Assembly: GCF_009834025.1 (NCBI RefSeq)
Contig: NZ_CP047156.1
Span: 2,170,001-2,234,000 of the forward strand
Direction: 5' to 3'
DNA length: 64,000 bases
Source: Epidermidibacterium keratini
Lineage (GTDB): Bacteria; Actinomycetota; Actinomycetes; Mycobacteriales; Antricoccaceae
Position numbers and translations under genes: made by a program. The notes beneath the pieces were generated by a model, which saw only the letters and a program-made list of their open reading frames with translations, was not told the origin of the DNA and made no database searches. Of the stretch, positions 33,537 to 43,110 are shown in pieces. Each line of letters starts with the position of its first letter. Within the stretch, counting starts at the first letter, position 1.

Positions 33537-35036
33537 ATGTCGGTCAGCTCGCGGCACACGCGACCTCGCCGGGCGCGGATTCGCTCGGGTCTGACCGTCG
33601 TGGTGTTCGCGCTGTTCACCGCAGTTTTCAGCCAGGGGTTGATGGCCAATGCCCAAGACGGGCACCCACTGTCGCTCGTAGACGAGCACATCCATTTCGA
33701 CACCGTGGTAAAGGCCACCCGTGGTGACATCCCCTACCGCGGTCAGCTTCTTGGCCAAGAGGTCGTCGAGGAGTGGGCGTGTGGAGTCGGGCATCAGGGC
33801 GGTCCGACCTCAGTTCCATGCGGGGACCCAAATCTGAGCGCGGAGTCGTTGCCGTCCGGGAAGTACACCTCCGGGTACGGCCACTACCCGACGTATTTTT
33901 TCCTCGCCGCGTGGTTCCAGCCGCTGTGGGCCTCGGTCACTGGGGATGACGACCTACTTAATGGTTATCGCGCATTCTCAGCGATCTTGATGATTCTCGG
34001 CGTTCTCGCCGCCGGGCTGTTTGCCTGGCTGCTGGGCCTACGTGGGAGCCGGCTCTTGGCCGCTGTGGCCGTGCCGGTGGCGTCATCGCAGACCGTGCTG
34101 AATGGGATCATCGTGAACCCCGGGGCATCGGCCGTGCTCTGTGGAGTGCTCATTGCCGGCACCGGGCTGCTCTGGGTGCAGCGTGACCGCGGGTTCGTGT
34201 GGTTCGCGCTCGCGGTCACCGTCGCCGCGGTGACCGCGGTGACGAACTCGCTGCCGGCCGGCGGATTCCTCATCGCGATGCTCGTGGTGCTCCTTGGTCG
34301 ACGACGCTGGCCAAGGTTTGCCGAAGGGTGGCGCCCACGCTGGTGGCAGCTGATCATGACCGCCGCGATCATGCTCGTGCCGGTCGTGGTGTGGGGCCGG
34401 TTTATCGCCGCGCGAGCAACCGTCGCCAACGACGTGCTGTATGGCTGGCTCCCTGAGGCGGGAGGCCGTGACATCACCGTAGGCGCCACGCAGGAGCTCT
34501 TCGCCCTCCACACGCCGTGGCGCGAGACCGACGGCATCACCTCACGTACGTCGAACTTTTTTGCGAGCGAGCTGAACGCCATCTCGCTCGCTGCACCCGT
34601 GTGGATCACCGTCCTGGTGTTCGGCGGACTCGTCGCGCTGCTGTGGCGTGCCGCGCACGGCCGTGCGCGTACTGCACTATCGGCGCCCAGCGCAGATCCC
34701 GTGCAGACCGCAGACTCGCACGTCGCCGCGGAGGCAACCGTCATCACCGCCGTCGGCTCGTCGCCGCGGCTGCCAGCGAGTGCGCGTTCGGTGAGCGGGC
34801 TGGATCTGGTCGTGCTCGGATCACTTCTCACCGTCGTTGCCTACCCGCCCGCGATGCGGATCTCGCAGTGGCTGAACTTCGGGATCAACCACGGAATTGT
34901 CGACCGGTACTCCACCGCGCTCGCGCCGATCCTAGTGTTCGTGTTGCTTGTCTTGATAGGCAACCGCACGTTCTCGCGAGCACTGGCCGTGGTCGGCATG
35001 CTCACGGCGCTGGGTACGGTCGCCGGGGCCGTCTAG
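33537..35036 (+). CDS. Multi-pass membrane protein, GT-C-glycosyltransferase-like
   Basis: A 499-residue protein with about 10-11 hydrophobic helices. The first periplasmic loop contains LVDEHIHFDTV, where the Asp-Glu pair sits just after helix 1, as in GT-C enzymes that use lipid-phosphate sugars. The loop also has two Cys (CGVGHQGGPTSVPCGD) that may pair. I do not recognise a precise family. It starts 100 nt after acpS, with GGGAG 6 nt upstream of ATG 33537. Its position after the acyl-sugar operon and near a polyprenol-mannose synthase suggests transfer of a sugar on the outer face. It ends 10 nt from a convergent gene. Confidence 0.75.
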   Translation: MSVSSRHTRPRRARIRSGLTVVVFALFTAVFSQGLMANAQDGHPLSLVDEHIHFDTVVKATRGDIPYRGQLLGQEVVEEWACGVGHQGGPTSVPCGDPNLSAESLPSGKYTSGYGHYPTYFFLAAWFQPLWASVTGDDDLLNGYRAFSAILMILGVLAAGLFAWLLGLRGSRLLAAVAVPVASSQTVLNGIIVNPGASAVLCGVLIAGTGLLWVQRDRGFVWFALAVTVAAVTAVTNSLPAGGFLIAMLVVLLGRRRWPRFAEGWRPRWWQLIMTAAIMLVPVVVWGRFIAARATVANDVLYGWLPEAGGRDITVGATQELFALHTPWRETDGITSRTSNFFASELNAISLAAPVWITVLVFGGLVALLWRAAHGRARTALSAPSADPVQTADSHVAAEATVITAVGSSPRLPASARSVSGLDLVVLGSLLTVVAYPPAMRISQWLNFGINHGIVDRYSTALAPILVFVLLVLIGNRTFSRALAVVGMLTALGTVAGAV

Positions 35037-35046
35037 GCCACTGCGG

Positions 35047-36138
35047 CTATGGTTTGGGCGTACGGTGCTCGCTGAGCGCCACCGTGCGCGCCTCGTGCTC
35101 GCCGTGTCGGCGCAGCGTGACCTTGGAGGCGATGACGCCACCGGCGGCGCAGACGAGGTCGGCGATGGTGAAGAGGATGCGGGAGGCCAGCGCGATCGCG
35201 AGCGCCTCCTTCGTCGTGGCGATAGGCGCGAGCCCGGCGACGAGAATGGCTTCGCGTACGCCGATGCCCGAGGGCAGCACGAAGGCGACGAATCCGGCAG
35301 CCATCGCGAGCGCGAACGCTGCCGTGCACAGCAGATAACCCCGCAGCGTCTGGTCGGCCAGGGCGCCAGTCAGCAGCCAGATGTGAAATCCGAGGAAGAC
35401 CCACGACACGAAGCTCCAGCCGGTGGCGATCAGCACATGCTTGGCGCGTAGGTTCGCATCGAGCTGCAGGCGGCGCATGAGCTTGATCGCCAGGTTCGCG
35501 ATGCGGGTGAGTACCGGGGGAGCGAGGGTGATCAAGGTGAGCGGGCCGAGTAGCAGCAGCCATGCCCAGCCACCCCAGCGCTCGGACAGCGGCTGGGCAG
35601 CAAACGCCCCGACGGTCAACGCGGTCACGATGCTCATCCCGGCCGCGAGCAGCAACGCCACGAGCGCGCGGGCACGCGGGATGCGGAACCGTTTGCCGAG
35701 CTGAGTCTGGATGACGAACGCCCACACGCTGCCTGGCAGGTACTTACCGAGCTGCCCGACGAGGTTGACCTGCGCGGCGTGCCCAAACGCGACTTCGGTG
35801 CCCATCGCCGCAAGCAGGTGCTGCCATACCTTGACCGCGGCAAACATCGAGCAGGCGAGAGCGAGCACGATCGCAAGCAGCGACTTCCAGCTGAGCACGC
35901 GGAATGTGTAGAGAATCTGGTCCCAGTTGGTGACCATCGCGTAGATGACCGCGGCCGCGACGATCAGGACGACGAACACCCGGCCGACCTGCAGCAGCCG
36001 ATGCAGCATCGGGTGGCGCTGCGGCGCGTTGGGGTTGGCCTCGGGTTCGGCCGCCTCCAGGCGCTCGAACTCGTCGTCGGCAGCGTCGGAGGTTGTCCGT
36101 GCTGCCCTCGATGAGCCCATCTCAGCGTGTTCGGACAT
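35047..36138 (-). CDS. AglD/LPG-synthase-like flippase-domain membrane protein
   Basis: A 363-residue protein with an ~45-residue charged N-terminus and about eight helices. NLVGQLGKYLPGSVWAFVIQTQLG and AFVLPSGIGVREAILV are the signatures of the lysylphosphatidylglycerol synthase transmembrane / UPF0104 family, which includes AglD-type proteins found in glycan loci. A role in lipid-linked sugar handling is likely, but the transported molecule is unknown. The start ATG overlaps the upstream glycosyltransferase stop (TAATG), so they are translationally coupled. Confidence 0.85.
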   Translation of the reverse strand: MSEHAEMGSSRAARTTSDAADDEFERLEAAEPEANPNAPQRHPMLHRLLQVGRVFVVLIVAAAVIYAMVTNWDQILYTFRVLSWKSLLAIVLALACSMFAAVKVWQHLLAAMGTEVAFGHAAQVNLVGQLGKYLPGSVWAFVIQTQLGKRFRIPRARALVALLLAAGMSIVTALTVGAFAAQPLSERWGGWAWLLLLGPLTLITLAPPVLTRIANLAIKLMRRLQLDANLRAKHVLIATGWSFVSWVFLGFHIWLLTGALADQTLRGYLLCTAAFALAMAAGFVAFVLPSGIGVREAILVAGLAPIATTKEALAIALASRILFTIADLVCAAGGVIASKVTLRRHGEHEARTVALSEHRTPKP

Positions 36139-37328
36139 TAAGCTCGACCCTCGGTCATCGCTTCGAGTACGTCGAGGTGCTTGGCGATCACCGAGTCCAT
36201 CGTGAAATGCCGCTGCACGAGCTCGGCGCCGCGTCGACCCATCTCCGCGGACCCCTCCGGATCAGAAAGCACGCCGATGAGTTTATTGGCTAGCTCATCG
36301 GTGTCTCCCACCGAAAACAGCGAGATGTTCTCGCCGTCGACCAGCGGGGCCTCAGGGAAGTTGTCCGGACGCACCGCGGCAACGATCGGTACGCCGACAC
36401 CCATCGCCTCCAGGCTCGCCGTTCCGAAGCCGTAACCCATCAGCTCGTGGCTCTCCACCGTCGCCGCAGCCAGGTAATGCCGGATCTCATCGCGTGCGAC
36501 CGCACCGGTGTTGATCACCATGTCATCGACGCCGAGCTCCTGGGCCCGGGTCAGGAAACGGTCGTAGTAGACGCCGCCCACGACGACGAGCTTGGCACCC
36601 GGGATCGCGGCGCGCACCTTCGGCAGCGCCTCGATGAGCGCTACGCGGTCGCGCATCTGGATGACGTGGCCGACCGAGACGATCAACGGGTCCTCGTCGG
36701 CCAGCCCGTGCTTGCGGCGCACCCACGTCGCATCGCCGTCCTGGAAGCCTTCGAGCCGTACTCCGACCGGAATGTTGACCAGCCCGCCGATCGCTCCGCG
36801 ATAGCGGGAGTTGATGTACTCCTGCATCAGCACGTCCATCACGACGTACGTCGGCTTGTACCGCTTCAGGACCGGCTTGACGATAGTGCGGTCGAGATTT
36901 CGAAAGACACCTTCGTATTTCGGAATGGGGCTCTCGAGGCGGGTGTGCACACTCAGCAAGACGGGTACGTCGTTGACCCTGGCCCAGTGCCCGGTGCTCC
37001 ATGTGAGGTCGAAGAACTGGCCGTGCTGGTGGATGACATCGGGCTTAAATGCACCCAGAACCCGGTTGACCCGATTGCGCAGTGTAGGGCGAGTCGCGAA
37101 GGCCATGTCGAACGACACCGACAGCCGCGTCTTGGGCATCGCCAGCGCGGGGAACCGGTAGATCTTCAGCCCGTCGACCTCTTCGTACGGCAGGGCACCG
37201 GGGTAGGCCGCAGTGATCACGATGACGTCGTGGCCTGCGGCAGCGTATCCCTGCGCGAGCGAATGCGACAGGTGGGAGCTACCTCCGACTCGCGGCGGGA
37301 AGAAGTTGTTGACGACGGCGATGCGCAC
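36138..37328 (-). CDS. Glycosyltransferase family 4
   Basis: A 396-residue GT-B enzyme. The acceptor domain starts NNFFPPRVGGSSHLSHSLA and the donor domain contains VSVGHVIQMRD, VVGGVYYDRF and the GT4 EX7E region (ESHELMGYGFGTASLEAMGVG). It transfers a sugar from a nucleotide donor to a glycan on the cytoplasmic side. It lies 10 nt after the acetyltransferase gene in a minus-strand operon with the flippase-like protein. Confidence 0.92.
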   Translation of the reverse strand: MRIAVVNNFFPPRVGGSSHLSHSLAQGYAAAGHDVIVITAAYPGALPYEEVDGLKIYRFPALAMPKTRLSVSFDMAFATRPTLRNRVNRVLGAFKPDVIHQHGQFFDLTWSTGHWARVNDVPVLLSVHTRLESPIPKYEGVFRNLDRTIVKPVLKRYKPTYVVMDVLMQEYINSRYRGAIGGLVNIPVGVRLEGFQDGDATWVRRKHGLADEDPLIVSVGHVIQMRDRVALIEALPKVRAAIPGAKLVVVGGVYYDRFLTRAQELGVDDMVINTGAVARDEIRHYLAAATVESHELMGYGFGTASLEAMGVGVPIVAAVRPDNFPEAPLVDGENISLFSVGDTDELANKLIGVLSDPEGSAEMGRRGAELVQRHFTMDSVIAKHLDVLEAMTEGRA

Positions 37329-37338
37329 TACCGGTACC

Positions 37339-37797
37339 TCAGGTCAGCTCGTCGATATCTTCGAGAGGGGCGAAGGTGACCTGCCCGTTCTCCACGTGGA
37401 CCGACGCCCGCGCCCGAGCAGGTACGCCCGACACGAGCGTGTGAGCCGGGACGTCTTTGGTCACCACCGAACCGGCCGAGATGACCGCTCGATCACCCAC
37501 GGTGACGCCCATCTGGATCACGGCGTTGGCGCCGATGAAGACATAATCGCCGATTGTCACCGGCGCACGGTCGACGATGTCGTACTCGCGGGCGCTCACG
37601 CAGCGTTTGGTCGAGGCGTGCGTGTAGATGTGCACGCCGCTGGAGACGTCGCAGCCGCGGCCGATGCGCAGCCCGCCCGAGCCGTCAACGATGGTGAAGG
37701 CGCCAATCCAGGTGCCCTCGCCGATCTGCGGATCGCCGCTGATCCACGCGAGCGGGTTGTAGTCGTTCGGCGGCAGGCCTTCTTCGCGAACGCCCAT
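37339..37797 (-). CDS. Hexapeptide-repeat sugar acetyltransferase
   Basis: A 152-residue left-handed beta-helix protein. Hexad repeats (GEGTWIGAFTIV, IGRGCDVSSGVHIYTH, IGDYVFIGANAVIQMGVTVGD) and the closing VTKDVPAHTLVSGVPAR belong to the WbbJ/WlbB acetyltransferase class. It probably uses acetyl-CoA to N- or O-acetylate the amino sugar made by the aminotransferase encoded just upstream. It starts 5 nt after the epimerase stop. Confidence 0.9.
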   Translation of the reverse strand: MGVREEGLPPNDYNPLAWISGDPQIGEGTWIGAFTIVDGSGGLRIGRGCDVSSGVHIYTHASTKRCVSAREYDIVDRAPVTIGDYVFIGANAVIQMGVTVGDRAVISAGSVVTKDVPAHTLVSGVPARARASVHVENGQVTFAPLEDIDELT

Positions 37798-37802
37798 TCT
37801 GA

Positions 37803-38744
37803 CTAGTTAGCCGCAGCCGCGTTGCGGACCAGGTCCATCATGCCGTCGTAGACCTTGATCTCCGGCTCCCAGTTCAGCATCTCCTTGGCGCGGGAGATAT
37901 CGGCGGCGCGGCGGGCGACGAGGACGTCGCGCTCGTTGAACTGTGGCTCGACGTCCACCCCGACCGCCTCGATCAGGATGCGGGCGAGCTCAGCGACCGA
38001 CGTGTCGATTCCGGTGCCGATGTTGATCGGCTTGCCCCACTGCTGCGACTCCAGCGCCGCGACGACTGCGCGGGCGATGTCGGCGACGTGGATGAAGTCC
38101 ATCGACTGCTCGCCGCGACCGTCGATGATCGGCGCCTGGCCGTTGCGAAGACGGGTGACGAAGTGGTTGATGACCGAGGTGTAGTAGGCCTCGGACTTCT
38201 GTCCCGGGCCGTACACGTTGAAGAAGCGCAGCGCGTTCCAGCTCAGGCCCTGACGGCGCTGGTAGAAGCCGAGCAGATCCTCACCGGCGCGCTTGGTGAT
38301 GCAGTAGGGCGTGAGCGGGTCGAGCGGGTCGTCCTCGGCCATCGGCAGCTTCTTCGGATCGCCGTACACCGACGCTGACGAGGCGAAGACAAGGCGCTCG
38401 ACACCCTCGTCGGCGGCCGCCGCGAAAACGTTGTGGTTGCCGGTCATGTTGATGTCGACCGACTCGTGCGGGTCGGCCTGCGACTTGTTGATGGAGACGG
38501 TCGCGAAGTGGATGACGTGCGTCGCGCCGACCATCGCCGAGCGTACGGCGCCGCCGTAGCGGACGTCGTTCTCGATGAGCTCGAAGTTCTTCGACTCGTT
38601 TGCGAACTTCTCCAGCAGCGGACGGTTGCCGCGGGTCATGTTGTCGAATGCGCGGACCTTGTATCCCTTCTCCAGCAGGATCGGGATCGTGTGACCGGCG
38701 ATGAAGCCGCCGGCACCGGTGAAGAGGACGGTCTTGTCTGCCAT
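37803..38744 (-). CDS. NAD-dependent epimerase/dehydratase (extended SDR)
   Basis: A 313-residue nucleotide-sugar enzyme. FTGAGGFIAGH binds NAD and the catalytic set has Ser (ASSASVYGD) and Tyr-Lys (YCITKRAGED). FFNVYGPGQ is the substrate loop. It resembles UDP-glucose 4-epimerase/dTDP-sugar enzymes. In the operon it sits between a DegT aminotransferase and an acetyltransferase, together a plausible route to an N-acetylated amino sugar for the surface glycan. Confidence 0.92.
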   Translation of the reverse strand: MADKTVLFTGAGGFIAGHTIPILLEKGYKVRAFDNMTRGNRPLLEKFANESKNFELIENDVRYGGAVRSAMVGATHVIHFATVSINKSQADPHESVDINMTGNHNVFAAAADEGVERLVFASSASVYGDPKKLPMAEDDPLDPLTPYCITKRAGEDLLGFYQRRQGLSWNALRFFNVYGPGQKSEAYYTSVINHFVTRLRNGQAPIIDGRGEQSMDFIHVADIARAVVAALESQQWGKPINIGTGIDTSVAELARILIEAVGVDVEPQFNERDVLVARRAADISRAKEMLNWEPEIKVYDGMMDLVRNAAAAN

Positions 38745-38777
38745 CGTGCGAACTCCAGTGTTGTTGCTGCGGGATCG

Positions 38778-39911
38778 TCAGCGCCGTGCCTGCGGCAAGG
38801 CGGTCGTCAGGGTGTCGATGACGCGGCTGACCTCATCGTCGGTGAGGTTGGCGTGCATCGGGATGGTGAAGTGGCGCTTGAACAGGTCCGCCGACACAGG
38901 GCAGGTCTGCTTGAAGCCGTAGAGCGGCTGCAAGTGTGAGGCGTAGGTGCCGATGTTGCACTGCACCCCTTGCGAGCGCAGCTGCTGTGCCAGCGCGCCG
39001 CGATCGATGGACGGATCAAGGGTGAGGGTGTAGGCCTGCCACGTATGCACGTTGCCGTCGGCGGTCTGCGGGATGGTGACCAACTCGTTGCCTGCGAGTG
39101 CCGCGTTGTAACGGTCGGCGACCTTGGTGCGGTTGGCGATCAGCGTGGGCATGCGCTCAAGCTGGACGGTCATGATTGCGGCGGCGATGTCGGAGAGCTT
39201 GTAGTTAAAGCCCAGCTCGTCGAACTCCGGCACCGGCAGGTCGGTCGACTCGGCGCGGCTGAGTGCGCTCTCGATCCCGAAGGCGTGCAGCTTGCGGGCC
39301 TTAGCGTCCAGATCAGCGTGCTTGGTAGTCAGCGCGCCGCCTTCGCCGGAGGTGATGCCCTTGCGTCCGTGGAAGGAGAAGCAGCCCGCGTCGCCGAAGG
39401 AACCCGCCGGACGGCCGGCGTGCTGGGCTCCCGCGGCCGGTGCGGCGTCCTCGACCAGCCACAGGCCGTGCTTGCTGGCGATCTGCTCCAAGGTGCTCAG
39501 ATCGGCCGACTGGCCGGCGTAGTCGACGGCGGCGATACCGACGGTCTTGTCCGTGATTGCGGCCTCGGCGGCCGCCGGGTCGATGGTGGCGGTGCCGGGC
39601 AGTACGTCGACGAAGACCGGCTCGGCACCGGTGTACATCACGGCGTGACCGGTGGCGGGGAAGGTGTAGTCGGCGACCAGCACCTCGTCACCCTTGCTCG
39701 CGCCGAGGCAGTGGAAGGCGAGATGCAGGGCTGTGGTGCAGTTGCTGGTCGCGAGTGCGTACTCGGCCTGCGTCGCGGCGGCAAAGGCAGCTTCGAATTT
39801 GCGCGACGTGGGGCCGTTGCCTGCGATCCAGCCGGACTTGAAGACTTCGGCAATCGCGGCGAGCTCTTCATCACCGACGGTGGGCTGGCCAAGGGCGATC
39901 GTATTGGACAC
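38778..39911 (-). CDS. DegT/DnrJ/EryC1 sugar aminotransferase
   Basis: A 377-residue PLP aminotransferase, a second family member in the window. TSNCTTALHLAF, VEDAAPAAGAQHAG, and the PLP Lys in FHGRKGITSGEGG are diagnostic; GFNYKLSDIAAAIMTVQLERM follows. It aminates a keto-sugar nucleotide. GTG 39911 starts directly at the domain; an upstream in-frame ATG at 40031 would add a basic, low-quality extension across the direct-repeat region and is not supported. It heads the operon with the epimerase, acetyltransferase, GT4 and flippase genes. Confidence 0.92.
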   Translation of the reverse strand: MSNTIALGQPTVGDEELAAIAEVFKSGWIAGNGPTSRKFEAAFAAATQAEYALATSNCTTALHLAFHCLGASKGDEVLVADYTFPATGHAVMYTGAEPVFVDVLPGTATIDPAAAEAAITDKTVGIAAVDYAGQSADLSTLEQIASKHGLWLVEDAAPAAGAQHAGRPAGSFGDAGCFSFHGRKGITSGEGGALTTKHADLDAKARKLHAFGIESALSRAESTDLPVPEFDELGFNYKLSDIAAAIMTVQLERMPTLIANRTKVADRYNAALAGNELVTIPQTADGNVHTWQAYTLTLDPSIDRGALAQQLRSQGVQCNIGTYASHLQPLYGFKQTCPVSADLFKRHFTIPMHANLTDDEVSRVIDTLTTALPQARR

Positions 39912-39944
39912 CGTGCGGGGTGATCCTCTCAGCGACAGGGATTT

Positions 39945-39976
39945 GGGCCAACGAACAACTCGGGGCCAACGAACAA
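39945..39976. repeat. 14-bp direct repeat upstream of the aminotransferase
   Basis: GGGCCAACGAACAA occurs at 39945-39958 and 39963-39976, 18 nt apart with no mismatch. It lies 34 nt upstream of the aminotransferase start, in the promoter region of that operon. Confidence 0.75.
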
Positions 39977-40101
39977 GGCTACGCGCCGGATTACGCTCTT
40001 GAATACCGCCGCGCGGGGCGATGTTCGTCACCGCATTGTGACCTTACCTGCTGGTTCGTCGTCTCCGTGCGATGCCGGGCCGACCTGCGTCGGCAGATCA
40101 G

Positions 40102-41526
40102 TCAGCTCGGGTCGTCGTTGGCCGCGGTGGAGCTGCGCGGGCGTCGTACCAGTCGCAAGCCTGCGGCGAGGGTACGTTCGGTCCCGCGTCGGATGAGTCG
40201 CCGCCACCCGTTGATCTCGACGTACGCGCGAACATGCCGAACTCTACGGGTGGCATCGCGCTTGGCATAGAACACCGGACCGATTGTGCGGGCGGTCGGA
40301 TGTCCGTCCGGCGACTTGTACGGCGCTGCGCAGTACTGCACCACCGGCTGCACCACCGACGACCACCGATACCGTTCGGCGGTCGCCCGAACGCGCACCC
40401 GAGTCTGGGCGCGCAGGTTGTCATCGGCCAACAGGCGTTCGATCGCCGCCCGCAGTGCCTCCACGTTCCGCGCGGGTACAGCCTCGCCGAGCTCATCGGC
40501 CGCGACGATCGCCGCGAACTCATCGCCCTCGGTGCACACGATGGGCAGCCCGCACCACAGGTAGTCCAGCATCCGGGTGCGGAAGCTGTAGGCGGTCTCG
40601 GCGTTCACAAAGTGCGTCGAGACCCCGAGATCGGCCTCCAGCAAGTATTGGTGCCGTTGCTCGTAGGGGACCCACCCATCCAGAAAATGGACGTGGCTCC
40701 CGAGTACCTCGAGCTCCTCGGCGACGCGGTACGCATCGCGAAGGCTCCCGTCGGCAACCGCGTCGGCGAGCGGGTGACGCACGCCCATGAAGACCAGGTG
40801 GACGCTGGGGCGGGTCCGGCGCAGTTCGGCCACCGCGCGAATCAACGTGACGGGATCGAACCAGTTGTAGATACCGCCCGCCCACAGCAAGATTTCCGCG
40901 TCCGCATCGATGCCGGGAACGACGCCGCGAAGGACGTGGCCGTCGGTGACCGGCGGATCGTCATTCGAGATGCCGAATGGCACGAGGTCGATGAGCTGGT
41001 TCAACTCCGGATCAACGCGATAGTTCACGAAGTTCAGGCGCCGCTTCGCCGACAGGTAGCCGAGCCAGAGGTCGCGCTGACGCTGCGAGGCACAGATAAA
41101 GAAGTCGCCGAACTCGACCTGCAGATCGAGCGCGTCGTAGGCGCGGGCCAGCGCGATCTCCTGTTCGGCGGGGCTGGCCGCAGACTCCGCTTCTAGCAGC
41201 TCGATGTGAATCGGATCGTAAAGGTCAACGACGAGGTACTTGTCCTGCGTGAGGATCCAGGGCTCGAAGAACGTGGTGTAGCCCTGCGTGATCACGCAGT
41301 CCGCCCACGCCACGACCTCGCGCAGCGGTTCGAGAGCACCGGTAGCGACCGCGGAGTACGTGACCGTGAAGTCGGCGGTCTGGCGATCGGCGAATCGAGT
41401 GGAGAACAGCGTGACCTCATGCCCGTGCGAGGCGAGCTCGGTCGCCAGATGCCACGCCCGGATCGCCGGGCCGGCCATCCGCTCGGTGACGACGTCGTCG
41501 GTGATGACCGCGATCTTGATCGGCAC
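40102..41526 (-). CDS. Glycosyltransferase family 4-like
   Basis: A 474-residue GT-B protein. It has an N-terminal acceptor half (RMAGPAIRAWHLATELASHGHEVTLF), the donor-binding LLWAGGIYNWFDPVTLIRAVAEL and YRTRMLDYLWCGLPIVCTEGDE-like region (SFRTRMLDYLWCGLP), and about 70 basic residues at the C-terminus. The extension may dock on the membrane or a partner. It follows the GT2 gene by 3 nt, and both likely act in assembly of the same glycan. Confidence 0.88.
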   Translation of the reverse strand: MPIKIAVITDDVVTERMAGPAIRAWHLATELASHGHEVTLFSTRFADRQTADFTVTYSAVATGALEPLREVVAWADCVITQGYTTFFEPWILTQDKYLVVDLYDPIHIELLEAESAASPAEQEIALARAYDALDLQVEFGDFFICASQRQRDLWLGYLSAKRRLNFVNYRVDPELNQLIDLVPFGISNDDPPVTDGHVLRGVVPGIDADAEILLWAGGIYNWFDPVTLIRAVAELRRTRPSVHLVFMGVRHPLADAVADGSLRDAYRVAEELEVLGSHVHFLDGWVPYEQRHQYLLEADLGVSTHFVNAETAYSFRTRMLDYLWCGLPIVCTEGDEFAAIVAADELGEAVPARNVEALRAAIERLLADDNLRAQTRVRVRATAERYRWSSVVQPVVQYCAAPYKSPDGHPTARTIGPVFYAKRDATRRVRHVRAYVEINGWRRLIRRGTERTLAAGLRLVRRPRSSTAANDDPS

Positions 41527-41529
41527 GAA

Positions 41530-43110
41530 TCAGTACCTGTGCGGAAACGGCTCGAAGCGATCACGCAGCATCAGTCGTCCCCAACGGTCATTGAGCTCGC
41601 GCCACTCATTCGGGTGTACCCCTGAGATGCGGGTCTGTGACTCGTAGTGATACATGCGCGCGTACGGCGTGACGATGATGCGGTATCCCGCCTGGGCGAC
41701 CTTCAGGCAGAAGTCGACGTCGTTGTAGTTGACCGGAAGGGTGGTCGACATGCCGCCGACGCGAAAGAACAGCTCGGCTCGGACGACCGAGCACGCCGCC
41801 GTGACGCCGGAGACCTCACGTTCGACGTGCAGCTCCTTCGCGACGCCGACCCAGTCAGCCTTCTCACCGATGCCGATATGGCCGGCGTTGCCGCCTTCGT
41901 AGAGATGCCCCGCATGCTGAACAGTGCCATCTTCGAAGTACAGGACCGAGCCGACCATGCCGACGTCCTCGGCGGCGAAATGCGCAAGCATGACTTCGAG
42001 CCAGTCAGGGTCGATGAGCTCGACGTCGTCGTTGAGCATGAGAAAGTACTCGCCGTGCGCGACGACTGCGCCACGGTTGATCTTGGCCGAGAAGTTGAAC
42101 GGCAGGTCGTACTCCACGAGCCGCACACGGTCTGGATCCAGCGCGACCAGCGCATCGAGGACCGACTGCGGCGTACCGGTGTCCCACACGACGATGATCT
42201 CGTAGTTGCGGTACGTCGAGCGCTCGATGACGCTGCGGACTGCTTCGATGACGAAGACTCGCTCGTGGTCGTCGACAGTCCCGATAGAGCCACGGGTCGG
42301 GATGATGATGGACACCAGGGGGGAGTCTGTGAGCCGCCGACGGATGCGGTAGACGCCCTCGTCATGGGTCTGCTCGACGACGCCGTCGATCCCGACCCGC
42401 GCCAGGTGCTCGGTCAGGGCCCGACGCGCAGAATCGAAGACCCGGTCGTTGCCTTTGGCGTGTGAGACCGACGAATCGTGGATTCGCCACTTGTAGATCG
42501 AGCGCGGGATGTGCACCACTCGGCGCGCGATCTCACTCGCCCGCAGCGCGAGGTCGTAGTCCTGGCTGCCGTCGTATCCCAGGCGCATTCCGCCGATGCG
42601 CTGCAAGACATGGCGGCTGTAGACCACAAGGTGGCCGAAGTACATCTGCGAGCGCAGGCGCTCGGGCGAGAAGTCCGGCTTGAGGAACCGGTACGGGTGC
42701 GCTCCGGCCTCATCGACGCGAAACTCATTTGAGTAGAGAACGTCGGCATCAGGCTCGGCGCGAACTGCATCCAGTACCCGCCGTACCGCGTCCGCGGTGA
42801 GCATGTCGTCATGGTCGAGCAGGGCGATGTAGTCGCCAGTCGCGCGGTCGATTCCGTGAGCTGTGGCCGCGCCGATGCCGCCGTTCTGCTCCATTACCTC
42901 GATGATGATGCGCCGGTCGCGCCGAGCGTAGGAGTCGAGGATCTCGGTGAGATCCGCTTCGCCGGAGTGGTCATCGACCACCACCAGCTGCCAGTGAGGA
43001 TCATCCTGCGCGAGGACCGAGTCGAGCATCTCCCGGAGGTGACGATGGTTCGTTCGGTATACCGGAACGACGATGGACAGAGTGTGCGGAGTCGGGTCGG
43101 GGGAGGTCAT
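41530..43110 (-). CDS. Glycosyltransferase family 2 with two GT-A domains
   Basis: A 526-residue protein with tandem GT2 domains. Domain 1 (about 8-235) has SIVVPVYRTN, VVDDHSGEAD and LLDHDDM. Domain 2 (about 262-515) has SIIIPTRGS, IVVWDTGTP and LNDDVELIDPDW, followed by the mucin-like GGMSTTLPVNYNDVDFCLK. Such bifunctional enzymes add two sugars or alternate linkages in repeat-unit polysaccharides. Its start overlaps the stop of the small coiled-coil gene (TAATG). Functionally it is coupled to the neighbouring GT4. Confidence 0.93.
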   Translation of the reverse strand: MTSPDPTPHTLSIVVPVYRTNHRHLREMLDSVLAQDDPHWQLVVVDDHSGEADLTEILDSYARRDRRIIIEVMEQNGGIGAATAHGIDRATGDYIALLDHDDMLTADAVRRVLDAVRAEPDADVLYSNEFRVDEAGAHPYRFLKPDFSPERLRSQMYFGHLVVYSRHVLQRIGGMRLGYDGSQDYDLALRASEIARRVVHIPRSIYKWRIHDSSVSHAKGNDRVFDSARRALTEHLARVGIDGVVEQTHDEGVYRIRRRLTDSPLVSIIIPTRGSIGTVDDHERVFVIEAVRSVIERSTYRNYEIIVVWDTGTPQSVLDALVALDPDRVRLVEYDLPFNFSAKINRGAVVAHGEYFLMLNDDVELIDPDWLEVMLAHFAAEDVGMVGSVLYFEDGTVQHAGHLYEGGNAGHIGIGEKADWVGVAKELHVEREVSGVTAACSVVRAELFFRVGGMSTTLPVNYNDVDFCLKVAQAGYRIIVTPYARMYHYESQTRISGVHPNEWRELNDRWGRLMLRDRFEPFPHRY

